Assembly (NCBI GenBank): GCA_002794775.1
Contig: NBAY01000021.1
Span: forward strand, 527,212-591,211
DNA from: Porodaedalea pini
Taxonomy: Eukaryota; Basidiomycota; Agaricomycetes; Hymenochaetales; Hymenochaetaceae
DNA: 64,000 nt
Direction of reading: 5' to 3'
Shown here: piece by piece, positions 10,300-20,802 of the stretch
Layout of the letters: each line of letters begins with the position of its first letter
Numbering within the stretch: position 1 is the stretch's first letter
Notes under the pieces: generated by a model
Told to the model about the DNA's origin: nothing
Database searches by the model: none
The model's input: the letters and a program-made list of their open reading frames with translations, nothing else
Made by a program: the position numbers and the translations under genes

Positions 10300-13200
10300 G
10301 GCTTACCGGTTCGGTAGTCAAGTTACCTTCGAACGTCTTGTGGCTGACATAACAAACATGAGTATGGTCTAATAAAAGAAAGACGTGAAGACTGACTTCG
10401 TGACGCGGTAGACATTGGTATCGTCAACGAACCCTACACAAAAGGGCATGATAAATGCAATGCCATTCGCAGACAGAATGAACGGACGCACAAATGATCT
10501 GATTTGAGAAGAGCTCGGAATAGTTTGGACTGTTCAAGTAAGGTTCCGTTGGCTCGGATGAGTAAAGCTGTAGACCCTTCCGAATACGCTCGCGCAAGAC
10601 GTGGCAAGCAGGATTGGCTTTCATTATCTTGATCATAGCTTGCTGGATCAAGGGCTTCATACTCGGGAACCAGTTACCATACGCAGACCATAAGTTGTAC
10701 GCCAAATCCATGCCGATCATAACACCCGTGGGCGAAGGATAGATACTCATCGAGTCCGATACCTGGAAGAGGTTAAGGGGGACAAAGAAAATCACATAAT
10801 TGTTGTGAAACTCACATAGTCCAGGAACTTCGCACGGGTGTATCGTTCAATGTCGTAAGAGTCGAAATCGCCCCAACGAAGCTGAACATCAATCCAGTGC
10901 TTGTTACTCGTCGTTCCATCCAAACATCTTTGTTCTGAGCAACATTTAGAGCAGTCGCAAAGAACAAGCATATTAAGACTCACGGCAGTAGCTAGTGACG
11001 GTCGGGAAATGTTCCACTGGACATAAATATTTAGCAAAGCACAAAAGTGTGAGAAACCAGGCGCGACAACGTTACCTTGTATGCAGAGAACAGCAATATG
11101 TCCGCACATGAGCTATAAAGAAGGACTTTGAGAAATAGTTCCGTTGCTAAGTGAATCTGACTCACGAGTTCGTCTTGTAACTCTTACGAGGATCGATCGT
11201 CTCCTTCTGGACTGTCTCAATCTGCAAAGGCTCAAGCTCCTGATCGAAGACCTGACATAAGTCCATGATGACGCTTTTGTGGATCTTCTGCCACAAGTGG
11301 GCACGGAAGATCTGAATGAGAGATCTTCAGGGTCGGGACCTTTCCGTGCATGAAAATACCGCGGTCAAATCCAACTGCACTTGGAAACCGACATAGACGT
11401 TCGCACGATTGATAGTCGGACTCCACCAAAGTGTGAATCGACGGTTGAGAATTTGATTAAGACCAGATCGTTGAGCATTTGTCAACTTCTTGTATCTCAT
11501 CGACTCTTCAAGTCCAGACAGAGGACCTGGCGGATACGGTTGTTAAACTGTTGAACACCTATGAAATTCTTCAGTGTTACATATTCCATGGAAGCTTTAA
11601 AACTCTTACCTTCGTCGGAAACGCGGAGGAAGGCTTGTGCAGTACGCTTCTTCGACTGCTCGTTGGTCAAGTTCCACACCCCGTCCTTGAGCGACAACTG
11701 CCCTCCACTCATCGTCCGGATCTTCGGCAGAATTCGCACCTCGAAGCCGCTCATCGAGAAGAGTAGCTGAGGGTCGTTTTTGGAGTAGACACTAACAAAC
11801 GTGTCCTCCCATTCAATCGTCGTCAAAGAAAGAGGCAGGCTCTGCTTCACGTTCCAGAACACAGCTCGACCTAGATTGACGTTGTGCTTGATCAGGCGCA
11901 TACGGCAATCCCGCGGCCAACATCTCTTGTTGTTCTACCCAATAGCGTTGTTGTTTGTTGGATCCGGATTCGCGTTGAGGTAACGTTGTATAAGGTCGCG
12001 TGATTCCTCGGCGGTGAAGCGGAATAAAATATACAAACGATCAGCACAACGAGAATAGAGACGGACTGGATGGCGTGTCTCGGTCGCAGAATCACGGTAC
12101 TGCAGGAAATTGTTGGGCAGTTGTGGGGGACCCGCCATTTCACTTGCGCGTTACAAGCCGAGGATGAGAAGATCAAGGACAGGACCATAGTATTGGAAGA
12201 CAAGGGCAGAGAACTGCAGACCGCGGATCATCCCGTATATGTTCGTATGTGCCATATCTTTGTAGGCGAGGACACAGTTATTCTTCGCTGTGATATAGTC
12301 CGCAAGATTATGGTCGAGAATAAGACGAAGCAGACGGTCGAGAAGGGTCAGGTCAATCTTTTCGTAGACCTTCGACAGTACGGTCTCCATCATCACTACG
12401 CATTCGCCCTCGCTCGTCTCCCAGATGTCCGTTAAGTTATTGATACCCTGACACCACTTGTACACCAGAAGGGGAGGAGGTTCAGTGTCCGCAAGCTTGA
12501 TCCACGCCGGGAATAACCCGCGCTTATCAGCCTCAAAGAATAAGAATTGGTCAAGATATGCGAGCTTGTCATATGTGTCGAAGAACTCAATGCCTGCCTC
12601 TTTGAAGGCTCGCTGAGTGAGCAAGAGACGCTTGATCCTAGACAGACCTGCACGCGAATCAATTAGCTACACCCTACGACCAATTAGAAAAAGAACATAC
12701 ATTCGTGTGGATTGTCATACGCCTGCTCAATGAGAGCAAGCTCCTCACGCTGAGATTGGTTAAGACGACCTTTGACGCTGTACGCCTCTTTCAACTTCGT
12801 GTCATGCATGTACAAAAGGGGACTGTATGGAAACATCAGTGAGAGCTTCTGAAAGACGTAGTTGGTTGAATCTTACGGGAATGGGATGGGAGCAAATTTC
12901 CGACTCTCAAGCCAGTGGACCGTCGATGTGTAGATAGCAACGGCCTCCTCAGTGCTAATGTAAGGACCATCTTTGAGGTAACCATGCTGACACTCCTGCT
13001 CAGCTTTCAAGTACAGTCGAGTAAGACGCCTTATGTTCTTCTTGACCACAGCCTTGTCGACAGTCGCACCATGCCTGATACGCTCGCGATTGTAGTGCGC
13101 AACCGAGCACCACCAGTCTGCCTTGCTCTTGATGTACCGCAGGATGATGTTCTCGATCGCAGTCGGCATGCCTGGGACCCTTCATGGAACTGTAGAATAA

Positions 13201-14440
13201 CGCTTAGTACGCAAAGTCCAGATTCATCCAAACGACGTACTGTTTGCCTCCCAGCAGCGCTACGCTTCCGACAAGTCCTGCAAGATAGTCTTCGCCTTGT
13301 TCTGCTTGATCGACTCCGGTATCATATCGAGAATGTTGTGCATCACGGCAGTGCGTAATTCCAAGTCATAGTGCGATTCGACACGCTGCTTCGTGACCAT
13401 CTTTGCGATGCCCTTGCTGTTGTGACCCTCGAACTGACGCGCGAGCAAGTTTGTGAGCCAGTGCTCAAGCAGTGGTACAATTCCACGCATGAAGAGCCAC
13501 ACTCGCCAACCTGGAGCACAAAACACACAGCCTGGGCCCTTACCAACAGGTCCCATATTGAAGCGATAGTAGATTAGATGCTTGAGATCTTTGTACATCC
13601 GGACCTGACGCATAAGTTTATACTTGTAACGGTACATGCCAGTGAAAGCGCCGGTATGCGCGAAGATATACTGCAATGCATCCGCCAGTTGGAAGGCATC
13701 CACATTGCTAAGCCGGAATTGGACGTGCGCATCGACAACGAGCTTCGTGAGGTGAATAATTTCACGGCACAAATGGAATGCATTTCCAAAGCGAGACTTT
13801 TTGCGTTCCTCCGGCTTCAGATTCATGTTGTAATCGAGATGAAGGTCATTCAAGTTCTAGAAGGATTGGAAGTCAGAATGATATAACGCAGCTTTCCCAA
13901 CGATCATACCTTGCGACGGACGAGCAAGTTCAGCATGTTGTATCCTTGCCTGCACACTTGCAAACCAGCCTCCACCCAGTCCAGTTTTGTGGTCTGGAAA
14001 AATTTCGTCGCCTTCAACTGATGGAACAGGTTCTTTTTCGTCATCGGCTCCTCCGGCCTCGTCTTCAGCTCGTTGAGAACAAAGCACTTAAGTAGCTTCT
14101 GGTACGACACACGAACCTTTACAGGATGGTTCAGTGGGCAGTGCTCCAAGTACCAGTTCTTCACCGATGGTACATCTTGTGCGCGGCGCATGTGTCCCGA
14201 GCGGCGACTGTAAGGCGCCAGCGCCCACCATAATGCAATACCGTCCACAGTGCTCTCATTCTCCAAATCCTTATCCGAGAGGAATGGCTCAACCTCATCT
14301 GGTAGCTCGAATTCATCCTCGTCCGCGCCGTTGGGTCCGAAGATTTCGTCCTCATGAGAAACGAGAGGCGGATTCTTTGGTTGGAAACCACGAGAGGAGA
14401 CAGGGGTTGCAAGGTTGAACAGACAGAAAGGAAAGCGGAT
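10300..14440 (-). pseudogene. PRP8: Prp8 (U5 snRNP core splicing factor) fragment
   Basis: Prp8 is the catalytic-core scaffold of the spliceosome. Near-family peptides run in order: [13 protein letters not shown] (about 14,300), [50 protein letters not shown] (about 13,540), [35 protein letters not shown] (about 12,460), [27 protein letters not shown] (about 11,410), [17 protein letters not shown] (about 10,740) and TFEGNLTTEP (about 10,320). The first part of the protein and everything after the start of the RNase-H-like domain, including the JAB/MPN end, are missing. Near 11,490 the text jumps from NNRIRQV to [13 protein letters not shown], an internal loss of roughly 250 residues. Two conserved Trp codons are stops (near 13,250 TAG and 13,185 TGA), and frameshifts occur, for example near 11,345. 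Several GT...AG introns are retained. Confidence 0.88.
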
Positions 14441-14661
14441 GAAGGAACAAAATCGCGGCAACAAAAATAATAAATGAGGAACAACGAAGTAATGTGTTTT
14501 TTTTTTAATTAGTCAGAGAAGCCAGAAGGGGCACGACGAGGGTAAAGAGGTTATGAAGGCGCAGGAAAACAGGCAGAGGGTAGGGAGGTGAGAATGGAAT
14601 GACAATGACGAGAAGAGGAGATAAATTGCCTGATGAGTAAATATAAAGTCACAAACAAATT
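14441..14661 (-). other. eIF4G 3' flank joined to Prp8 interior
   Basis: On the minus strand this follows the eIF4G stop codon and looks like ordinary 3' untranslated sequence with a T-rich tract. It then passes without a Prp8 start codon or N-terminal exons into the interior of Prp8. The exact junction cannot be fixed without the source genes, but it lies between about 14,440 and 14,480. Confidence 0.5.
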
Positions 14662-16299
14662 CTAAGCTAAAAAAGCAAGAAGCTTGTCGCTGTCCATTGA
14701 CTTGCTTGCTACATGCGTCCGTCGTTCCTCATCTAGCTTCGCGCCCTATATCATCGTCGCCATAAGACTGAAAGCCTTAGACGCATCAATTGCGATGCCG
14801 TCGAGAAGTTCCGGGACAGGCATGAAGCCCTCCTCGAAGGATGCGGGAGAACAGAGATCCCGTGATAGAGCACGCGAAAACAGGTCGGCAACGGATTTGG
14901 CATCAGCCTCCTTCGCCTCGATAACAGACATGACAAGATTCTCGATGAGAATATGTCGATGCTCCGAGGGAAGGCAGAGAAATACTCTTCCGCCTCGTCG
15001 CGATCGCGGATAGTGAAGAACTCCTTGCGGTCTTGGTCAATCTTCTTTTCCGCCTGCTCCTTCGACATCGACAGTTTCCCAGAGTCCTTCTCGAGGATCT
15101 CGCCCTCCTCGCCCTCCTCACCATTCTAAGCCTCAGCGGGACTATCCTCCGACTTCTCCTGTACGGGCTTCGAACGTAGAAGCAGGTTGAGTCTGGGACG
15201 CTGAGCAGGCTGGGCAGGTTCCACAGGTGCGTTGTGGGTCAAGTCGACACTCGTTGTACGGCTTGACAGGCGGCTTGGACGAGACGAGGATGCAGTAAGA
15301 GCCTCGTTAGCGGCCTCAGCAGTCTGCAGCATCTGGAACATGTTCGTGTTCGAACTTGTCCTTCTCCATTCTTCGTGAAGACGCTAGCTGGCCCGAAGTT
15401 CATGGCGCCACTACCCTTCTGAATCTTGCCGAAGTTCGTCAGATCGCTCACCTTGTTGGCAGGCCTCGAAGGACCAGAGGCAACGGCCCATCCGTCGGGA
15501 CCTACTTGAGCCTTGCCGTCACGGTCATGGCCACGGCGTAAACCACCACGAGACATGGCTGAGCACGCCAAGTTATGTTACTCCTGTTGCGCCTTCTCTT
15601 TCGCAGCCTATATATTTCGTAAGCACAAGTGAAATTGAGTAACAAAGCAAGAGCGCGTACCGCGTCATGAATCTGAGCGATTGAGCAGCGACTAAGTTGC
15701 GGGTAGTTCATTTCCTTTCCCGCAATTCAATCTCATCCTGTCCAAGAAAGTCAGCTCAACGAAAGGCTATGAAGCAGAAGGCACGCACCTGTAACATGAG
15801 CTACATACGAGACGACACGTTGCTGCTCTTTGCAAGCTCCTTCGTGCGACTGAAGTAGACGTTCATGTGTCCGCGAGCCTTAGAGGTATCGAGCGCCTGA
15901 CCAACAGTTGTGGGGAGTTTATATAAGCTTTCGATCTCTTGATGCATTCAAGCATGATACGTTCCGTAAGCATCTGAAGCTTGAAGAGCTCGCCGATGAA
16001 CTTGACGAATCCGAGGCCTTGACGCTTGGCCTTCTGAGCAGCGTAGTATTTGTCCGAATACAGCGCACTCTCGCCAGCCTCCTTGTTTTCCTCTTTTCAT
16101 TGGAATCCTTAAGAGCCTGATCCTCTGTCGCCTTCACGAGAGCCGCTGCCGCTGTCGACTCCTTCTGCGTCCGGCCGCGCCCGAAGCCTTCCTGACAGCG
16201 ATTCAGAAGGTAGTTACAGAAACGCAGTCCACCTGTAATCGACTTGCCGTCAGCATTGCGGATACCATCATCCTGCACGTTCGGGCTGATCTGCTCCAT
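14662..16299 (-). pseudogene. TIF4631-like: Translation initiation factor eIF4G, C-terminal half fragment
   Basis: eIF4G bridges the cap-binding protein, eIF4A and the ribosome. The piece starts inside the MIF4G domain at [19 protein letters not shown] (16,299). It continues through [17 protein letters not shown], a Gly/Arg linker with SMSRGG, GPDGWAVA and NFGKIQKGSG (about 15,560-15,410), then an MA3-type end with DLCSPASFEEGFMPVPELL (about 14,850). It closes with MDSDKLLAFLA and a TAG stop at 14,662-14,664. A short deletion/frameshift lies near 15,940, followed by the GHMNVYFSRTKELAKSS segment and a TAG in place of a Gln codon. The N-terminal half, including the PABP- and eIF4E-binding region, is absent and is replaced in frame by RPB1. 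No functional eIF4G can come from it. Confidence 0.85.
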
Positions 16300-17530
16300 C
16301 AGGTCACCCAGTGAGTTTCGTACAGTCCCGTCGTAGTAGACAGCCACGTCTTCGAGTGCCTTTACAAGTCGACGTTGAATGTAACCAGACTCGGCCATCT
16401 TGGACAGCATTGGCCTCTGGGCTGAAGTCATCCTTCGTAAAGTGAGGTAGTGTGCAATGTCTGAAGCCAAACGGGACTCACTTCCCTTCAACGGACTGCT
16501 GACCAACACAGACGGACATCTGCGAGATGTTAATGAACGAACCCTTCGAACGCGCCACAACCATCTGTTCGACATTGTTGTCCTCCTTCAGGTTCTTCTG
16601 TGCGGATTGACCGGAGTGGTCACGCGCCAAGTTGAGATCGCGTTCGACTCGACTCTCGAACGACTCGCGAATAGTCATACCCGGTGCAGCTTTCAGACAG
16701 TCGTTAGATGCATCTTCAATGGCCTGCACGACATTCTGCTTTCGCATCTTGATCTGCTCCATGATGTACACCATTGTCTTCTTATCCGCGACTGTATCAC
16801 CAATGCCTATACTGAATCCATTGTGGAACAGCCAGTAATTAACAATCTGCTGGAGACCAGTGAACAGCGTATGAGTCGCTTCGGGACCTTTTTCGCGGAA
16901 GACGACATGGATAAGACCGCCTTGCGACGCTCCAGCCGTCTTTTTCTCCACGATACCAAAGATGATCTCGCCGTTTTCAATGAGCATGCCATCGTCGAAA
17001 ACGGGGCTCGAAGATTTCGGATCAGGCGAGCGATATATGTTTATTCCGCGAGGAATCGTCATGCTAAGAATTTGTTTGCCCGTCCATAATGGCTTCGGCT
17101 TTAAGATTGCCGGCGTCGGAATTGTGCTCCCCAGTCCGGCACTCCAGAGCAGGATGTTTTGCACCTGCACCAAGTCGAGGAAGCTATCCCGCAGAGTGAA
17201 TTTCCGGAACCGCACGACGTGTCCTGTACGATGCCCATAACAGTTTGGTTCGCCTGCGGCGAGATGATCTGCTTCACAACCCATGCAATTGACTGAGCTC
17301 GGCTCTCGTCTCTTCGCTCTGAGGAATGCTAGACGGAGCTGAGAAAGAGATGTAAGGCTAATCTTAAAAGTGACATACTGCATGTTCATCTCATTCGCCA
17401 TCGAAATCGGCGTTATACGGTGGAGTGACGGAAAGATTTAGACGAAAGGCTAAAATACACTAATCAGCGACCATACAATGAGTTAAAGGTGGATAAACAC
17501 GTACTAGAGTAAGGCATAAGTCGCACGCGA
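16300..17530 (-). pseudogene. RPB1: RNA polymerase II largest subunit (RPB1) fragment
   Basis: RPB1 carries half of the Pol II active site. The piece begins at HRVRLMPYS. A 55-bp intron (17,450-17,504, GTACGT...TTTTAG) is spliced in phase to give [22 protein letters not shown], so the metal-binding aspartate motif is present, followed by a 1-nt shift. Further on are [68 protein letters not shown] and [12 protein letters not shown]. After [11 protein letters not shown] the text jumps to [16 protein letters not shown], so the bridge-helix segment is deleted (near 16,415). Two frame changes lie around 17,250-17,300. At about 16,300 the frame runs straight from TVRNSLGDL into eIF4G. Clamp head, C-terminal parts and the heptad tail are missing. 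Confidence 0.87.
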
Positions 17531-19066
17531 TGCCTCGCTGGAGAAAGCTTCTTCTCATCTGCAGGGGACGTCTTCGTCGCTGTCTTCTTCCCTCCAGCTG
17601 TTCCCGCAGATGCAGTTGATCGAATTAAATTCGCCGACGGTAACTTTTGAATGACGGACGTCTTGTTCGCTGTTGTTTTCGTAGATACTGTAGTAATGGG
17701 CGACACCTTCCATGTGCGCGACGCTGCGCTTACCGTACTAATTGGCGCCGCACTCGTTTCAGAGACGCGACGCGGCCGTCCTTTCGGTAGCGCAGGCGCC
17801 GGCGTTTGCGGAGATCTTGAGGTTCCGGTGCTGCGCATCGAGGTCGTTGACGTGGTCGAGACTTTCCTCGACCGAGTAACAGAATCCCACGGAGTCATAT
17901 TTTCACGAGGCATCTTGAATGTAGACTCGCGTGTTGAAGCCCCGCTCCTGCTGCTGGACATTGACACATTCGAGAGCAAGGATGTCGGTCGCGACGATGG
18001 ATGAGGTGGACGAAGAGTACCTTGCTGGCCTGCAGTGGCGGCATTTCTATGGATGGTCGATGCATGTGAACGAGTAAATGAAACAGAAGCGGCGACAGAT
18101 TTTGGTCTTTGCACGGAGACGACGCTTGGGAGTTTTACACTCGTAACACTCGCGGTGTCTCCCGTGTCTTTCCCAGTTGTGCGTGGAGAGCGAGAAGCTA
18201 CACCGGGCTGTCGAGAAACCACGGAAGGTGACGCGGTAGAGCGCGCAAGGGACGAGGTCGAGCCTTTTAGTCGCGGGCTTTCTTGTTCGTCACCCTCCCC
18301 GTCCACGTCCATACCTGAAGTACACGAGACCGCACTCGGTGCCCTATGGACGCTTGGACTCGTGCTACGCGGGGTGGACGGCGCAAACTTCGAGTCTGGC
18401 CGGCTCTTCTTACGCTCACGCTCCGTTGCAGTCGTAAGGCGCGATGACGTTCGGCTAGTCGTCGACGCAACGCTGCGCGCTACGCTCCGGACAGATGCGC
18501 TAGATGAGGTGACAGCTGCATTCCTCCGAGCAAGGTTCTTGTTCAGCACGCTCGTACGAAGCGAATGCGATGTGCTCATGCTATCGCACTCAGTAGTGTC
18601 TTCAACCCTGATGCCGCAGAAGACGACAATGCAGCAGATAAGATGGAAGATGCAGATACCAGAGACGGCTTTGTTGTCATCGGCATGCTGCTTTGCGTTG
18701 CTTCGATGGAGCCAAACAACTGTACAGGCCGCGACTCCGATTTAGCAAGAGGTGGGGAAGGCGCCGGCGAGGAGGAGAACAAGAAATAGCGCGAGCATAA
18801 ACGATAGCTAGCATTTGTTAGTCTCAAGGACAGGTGGTAGGTTCTGTGCTCGTGCTCACCTTTATGTCCCCAAACCTCCGAGTCCGCGTTGCTGCCTTCG
18901 TCCATCGCGTCCTCATCCAGTAGATCCCAGACGTCGTCTGAGAAGCGATCCTTCGCACGATGAAAGAGTGATTGAAGGTCCTCTTGCCATGCTGTCGTCG
19001 ACCTCTTCGTTGCCTCGGGCAGTGCGGGTGGGCAGGCAGGCAGCTGTGACAGGACGGCTACCATGA
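17531..19066 (-). pseudogene. Ser/Thr/Arg-rich disordered protein with a possible BTB-type N-terminus
   Basis: The minus strand opens with Met at 19,066 and a short N-terminus containing QSLFHRAKDRFSDDVWDLL and SEVWGHK. The splice GT at the Lys codon with AG near 18,813 would continue it as AIVYARA. The order WGHK-AIVYARA resembles fungal BTB/POZ proteins, from memory only. After a damaged stretch (18,800-18,590) a 371-codon open frame (18,579-17,464) is almost wholly Ser, Thr, Arg and Pro, with TSSASVRSVARS-like runs and no folded domain. It runs in frame into RPB1 at about 17,530. I do not recognise the Ser-rich part with confidence. It could be the middle of the same BTB protein or another gene. 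The sequence just upstream (19,067-19,260) would be its promoter. Confidence 0.45.
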
Positions 19067-19507
19067 GAAGCAGTGATGTAGTATGATTAAGAAAAAAGCA
19101 GAGAAAGCCCAAGAGAAAAGTGAAGAAGATGATTCAGCTCAAGTGTGTCTCCCGCTGAGGATCGCATGAGGGAGCGAAACGAGTGTGTTTGCTGCAGCAA
19201 AACAGACTCGTCGACGACCGCAAGGGTGGAGATCACATGTTGGCACTGTCGTCAACTCTGCTTTCGACCGATTTTTAATTCAACCAGGTCACTTTATTTT
19301 ACAAAAAATACATAGACAGACAGAGAATTGTCTGAAATTTTTTTACATGGCTCAAGATTGCGATTTGGATGTTTGAATAAAATTAAATATGCCAATGAAG
19401 AAAGTGAGCACTGTACAGCCACAAAAGCAGTGAATGACTTCATCGCCACCACTCAATTTAGCAGAAAAGGGGTCCAAAATTAACATATTTGGTATGCCAT
19501 CAGCTTA
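19067..19507. other. Upstream region of the mosaic and unassigned A+T-rich sequence
   Basis: The first 200 bp are G+C-richer and could be the promoter and 5' untranslated part of the first mosaic gene. From about 19,270 the sequence becomes A+T-rich, changing character. The right-hand boundary of the mosaic is therefore probably near 19,260-19,290. I see no direct or inverted repeat matching the left end. Confidence 0.35.
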
Positions 19508-19887
19508 TAAAAGCTGACAAAAACCCAAATCGGGCTCCCTAACTTTGCCCACAACAAAAGACGATACTTCGTAAACTCAGTAATCGTAATGCTACCAGAT
19601 AAACCACATGTGATGATCTGCAAGAATGTCACAATGGAGATCGACGTGCCAGTTAGAAAGGATGCAAACTTAATGATCAAGAACTTTACGGAAAGTACAT
19701 TACATGAGATAGCTAAGATTATACAAGACGCTCATCCCAGAGGAGCAAGTGTTATTGAACAGCATGAAACAGCTTACGCTATTGAAACTAAGATTAAGGC
19801 CATGATCAGTGAACTTAGAATACTGATACCACTGGACAAAGGTTTCCTTTGGAAGGAAACCTATTATCACGGAATAACACCGACCAC
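19508..19887 (+). pseudogene. 5' part of an older ORF (F), split by the 41-kb retrotransposon nest
   Basis: The frame is open from just after a TAA at about 19,507, with a first Met at 19,589, to the first base of the A1 LTR. It contains KLTKTQIGLPNFAHNKRRYF and then PHVMICKNVTMEIDVPVRKD. If the nest is removed and the reading resumed at 60,964, the same frame continues without a stop through ADIRREDKILPRTPEV to 61,342, giving about 226 codons from the first Met. I recognise no domain. Its position before an LTR-like sequence at 61,395 suggests it belongs to an older transposable element rather than a host gene, but that is inference. Confidence 0.5.
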
Positions 19888-20724
19888 TGTAGCGATTAAC
19901 CATCACCTACACACCAGCCAAGTCTTTCTCCCCTCACTTACACTACTCCTTTGACTCCCTTTACCGGCCACCAAACATTACCATTGATACATTCACAATC
20001 GGTGGCCGACTCTTTATTATAATTCTTGGTATGGACACAATCGGATGGACAGATGTCATATGAACTCAATCAGCACATGGACGACTGACTCTCGTGGGCA
20101 CAGGTGGAAGGATTTAGGTGAGTTGGACAAGGACGTGGGATACAGTTGTGCAGTGGTGGGAGACAAGAGAGCAGGTTGTGCACTATAGCATCACTCCACG
20201 ATGATCAGCTGCATGATGTGCACAGGCTGATTGTTGACTCACCTTCACATCTGTTCACACAGACTCAGCCGAGTCTTGCACCGCTTTCTCTGCTTCAGTT
20301 TAGTATAAATTCACAGTAGTTTGTAGATGGAATGGCAGATAGATATAGGGAGAAACAGAGGAGCAACAGTACAGAGACAGACAGTCCCCTCTCTGGACCA
20401 CAATCTACTACATGCATTACTACACACTACTTGCCTGACTCTCACTCTGAAAACAGTATACATCAACTCTGTCACCGACTCTCAGAACTCTGTCACCCAA
20501 TCACTGAATGCCCTCAGCCACTGTCATAAGTGCCAATTCTACCCACCCGAGTCTTGGTCCAACCAGAATCCCACACATATCTGTATTGCCAAGTCTTCAT
20601 ATCTCAAACCTTGCTCTACTTAGGTTGTCCCTCTCGGTATACCAAGTCACTGCAGTCCCCTTTGGGTCGATCACGAGCTGTAGCCTGAACCGCCCTTTGG
20701 ATTAGAAGAGTCTGCACCACTACA
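19888..20724 (+). repeat. 5' LTR of element A1 (837 bp)
   Basis: It has TGTAG...CTACA ends. It aligns along its whole length with three other copies at 48,980-49,815, 58,657-59,487 (minus) and 60,143-60,962. A TATA-like box (TAGTATAAATTCACAG) lies at about 20,301, followed by the presumptive R/U5 part ending CTGCACCACTACA. Only mutations, mostly C to T or G to A, separate the copies. Confidence 0.88.
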
Positions 20725-20726
20725 CA

Positions 20727-20747
20727 TTGAAGCCCACCGCAAGGGGG
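20727..20747 (+). other. Primer-binding site of A1 (mutated)
   Basis: TTGAAGCCCACCGCAAGGGG lies two bases after the LTR. The A3 copy reads TTGGAGCCCACTGCGAGGGG, so A1 has lost the TGG by a G-to-A change. The same PBS core is used by elements D and E. Confidence 0.7.
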
Positions 20748-20802
20748 ACAAGGTGCCTCACATAAGTATCAGGTCAATGTCTGAAGCTCCTCGGCACCCT
20801 AC

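Noticed and set aside
16457..17089. 210-codon plus-strand ORF
   Set aside because: It is the antisense shadow of the RPB1 fragment, which has unmistakable family peptides on the minus strand.
18035..18745. 236-codon plus-strand ORF
   Set aside because: It is antisense to the Ser/Arg-rich frame; its Glu/Val/Thr composition mirrors those codons.
7711..19300. Helitron ends (TC at one edge, hairpin plus CTRR at the other) around the gene mosaic
   Set aside because: The minus strand beyond the 7,711 hairpin reads AGTTACTTGTATGCC, without a CTRR end, and no convincing 5' TC terminus or Rep/helicase gene is visible. The Helitron idea stays only a hypothesis.
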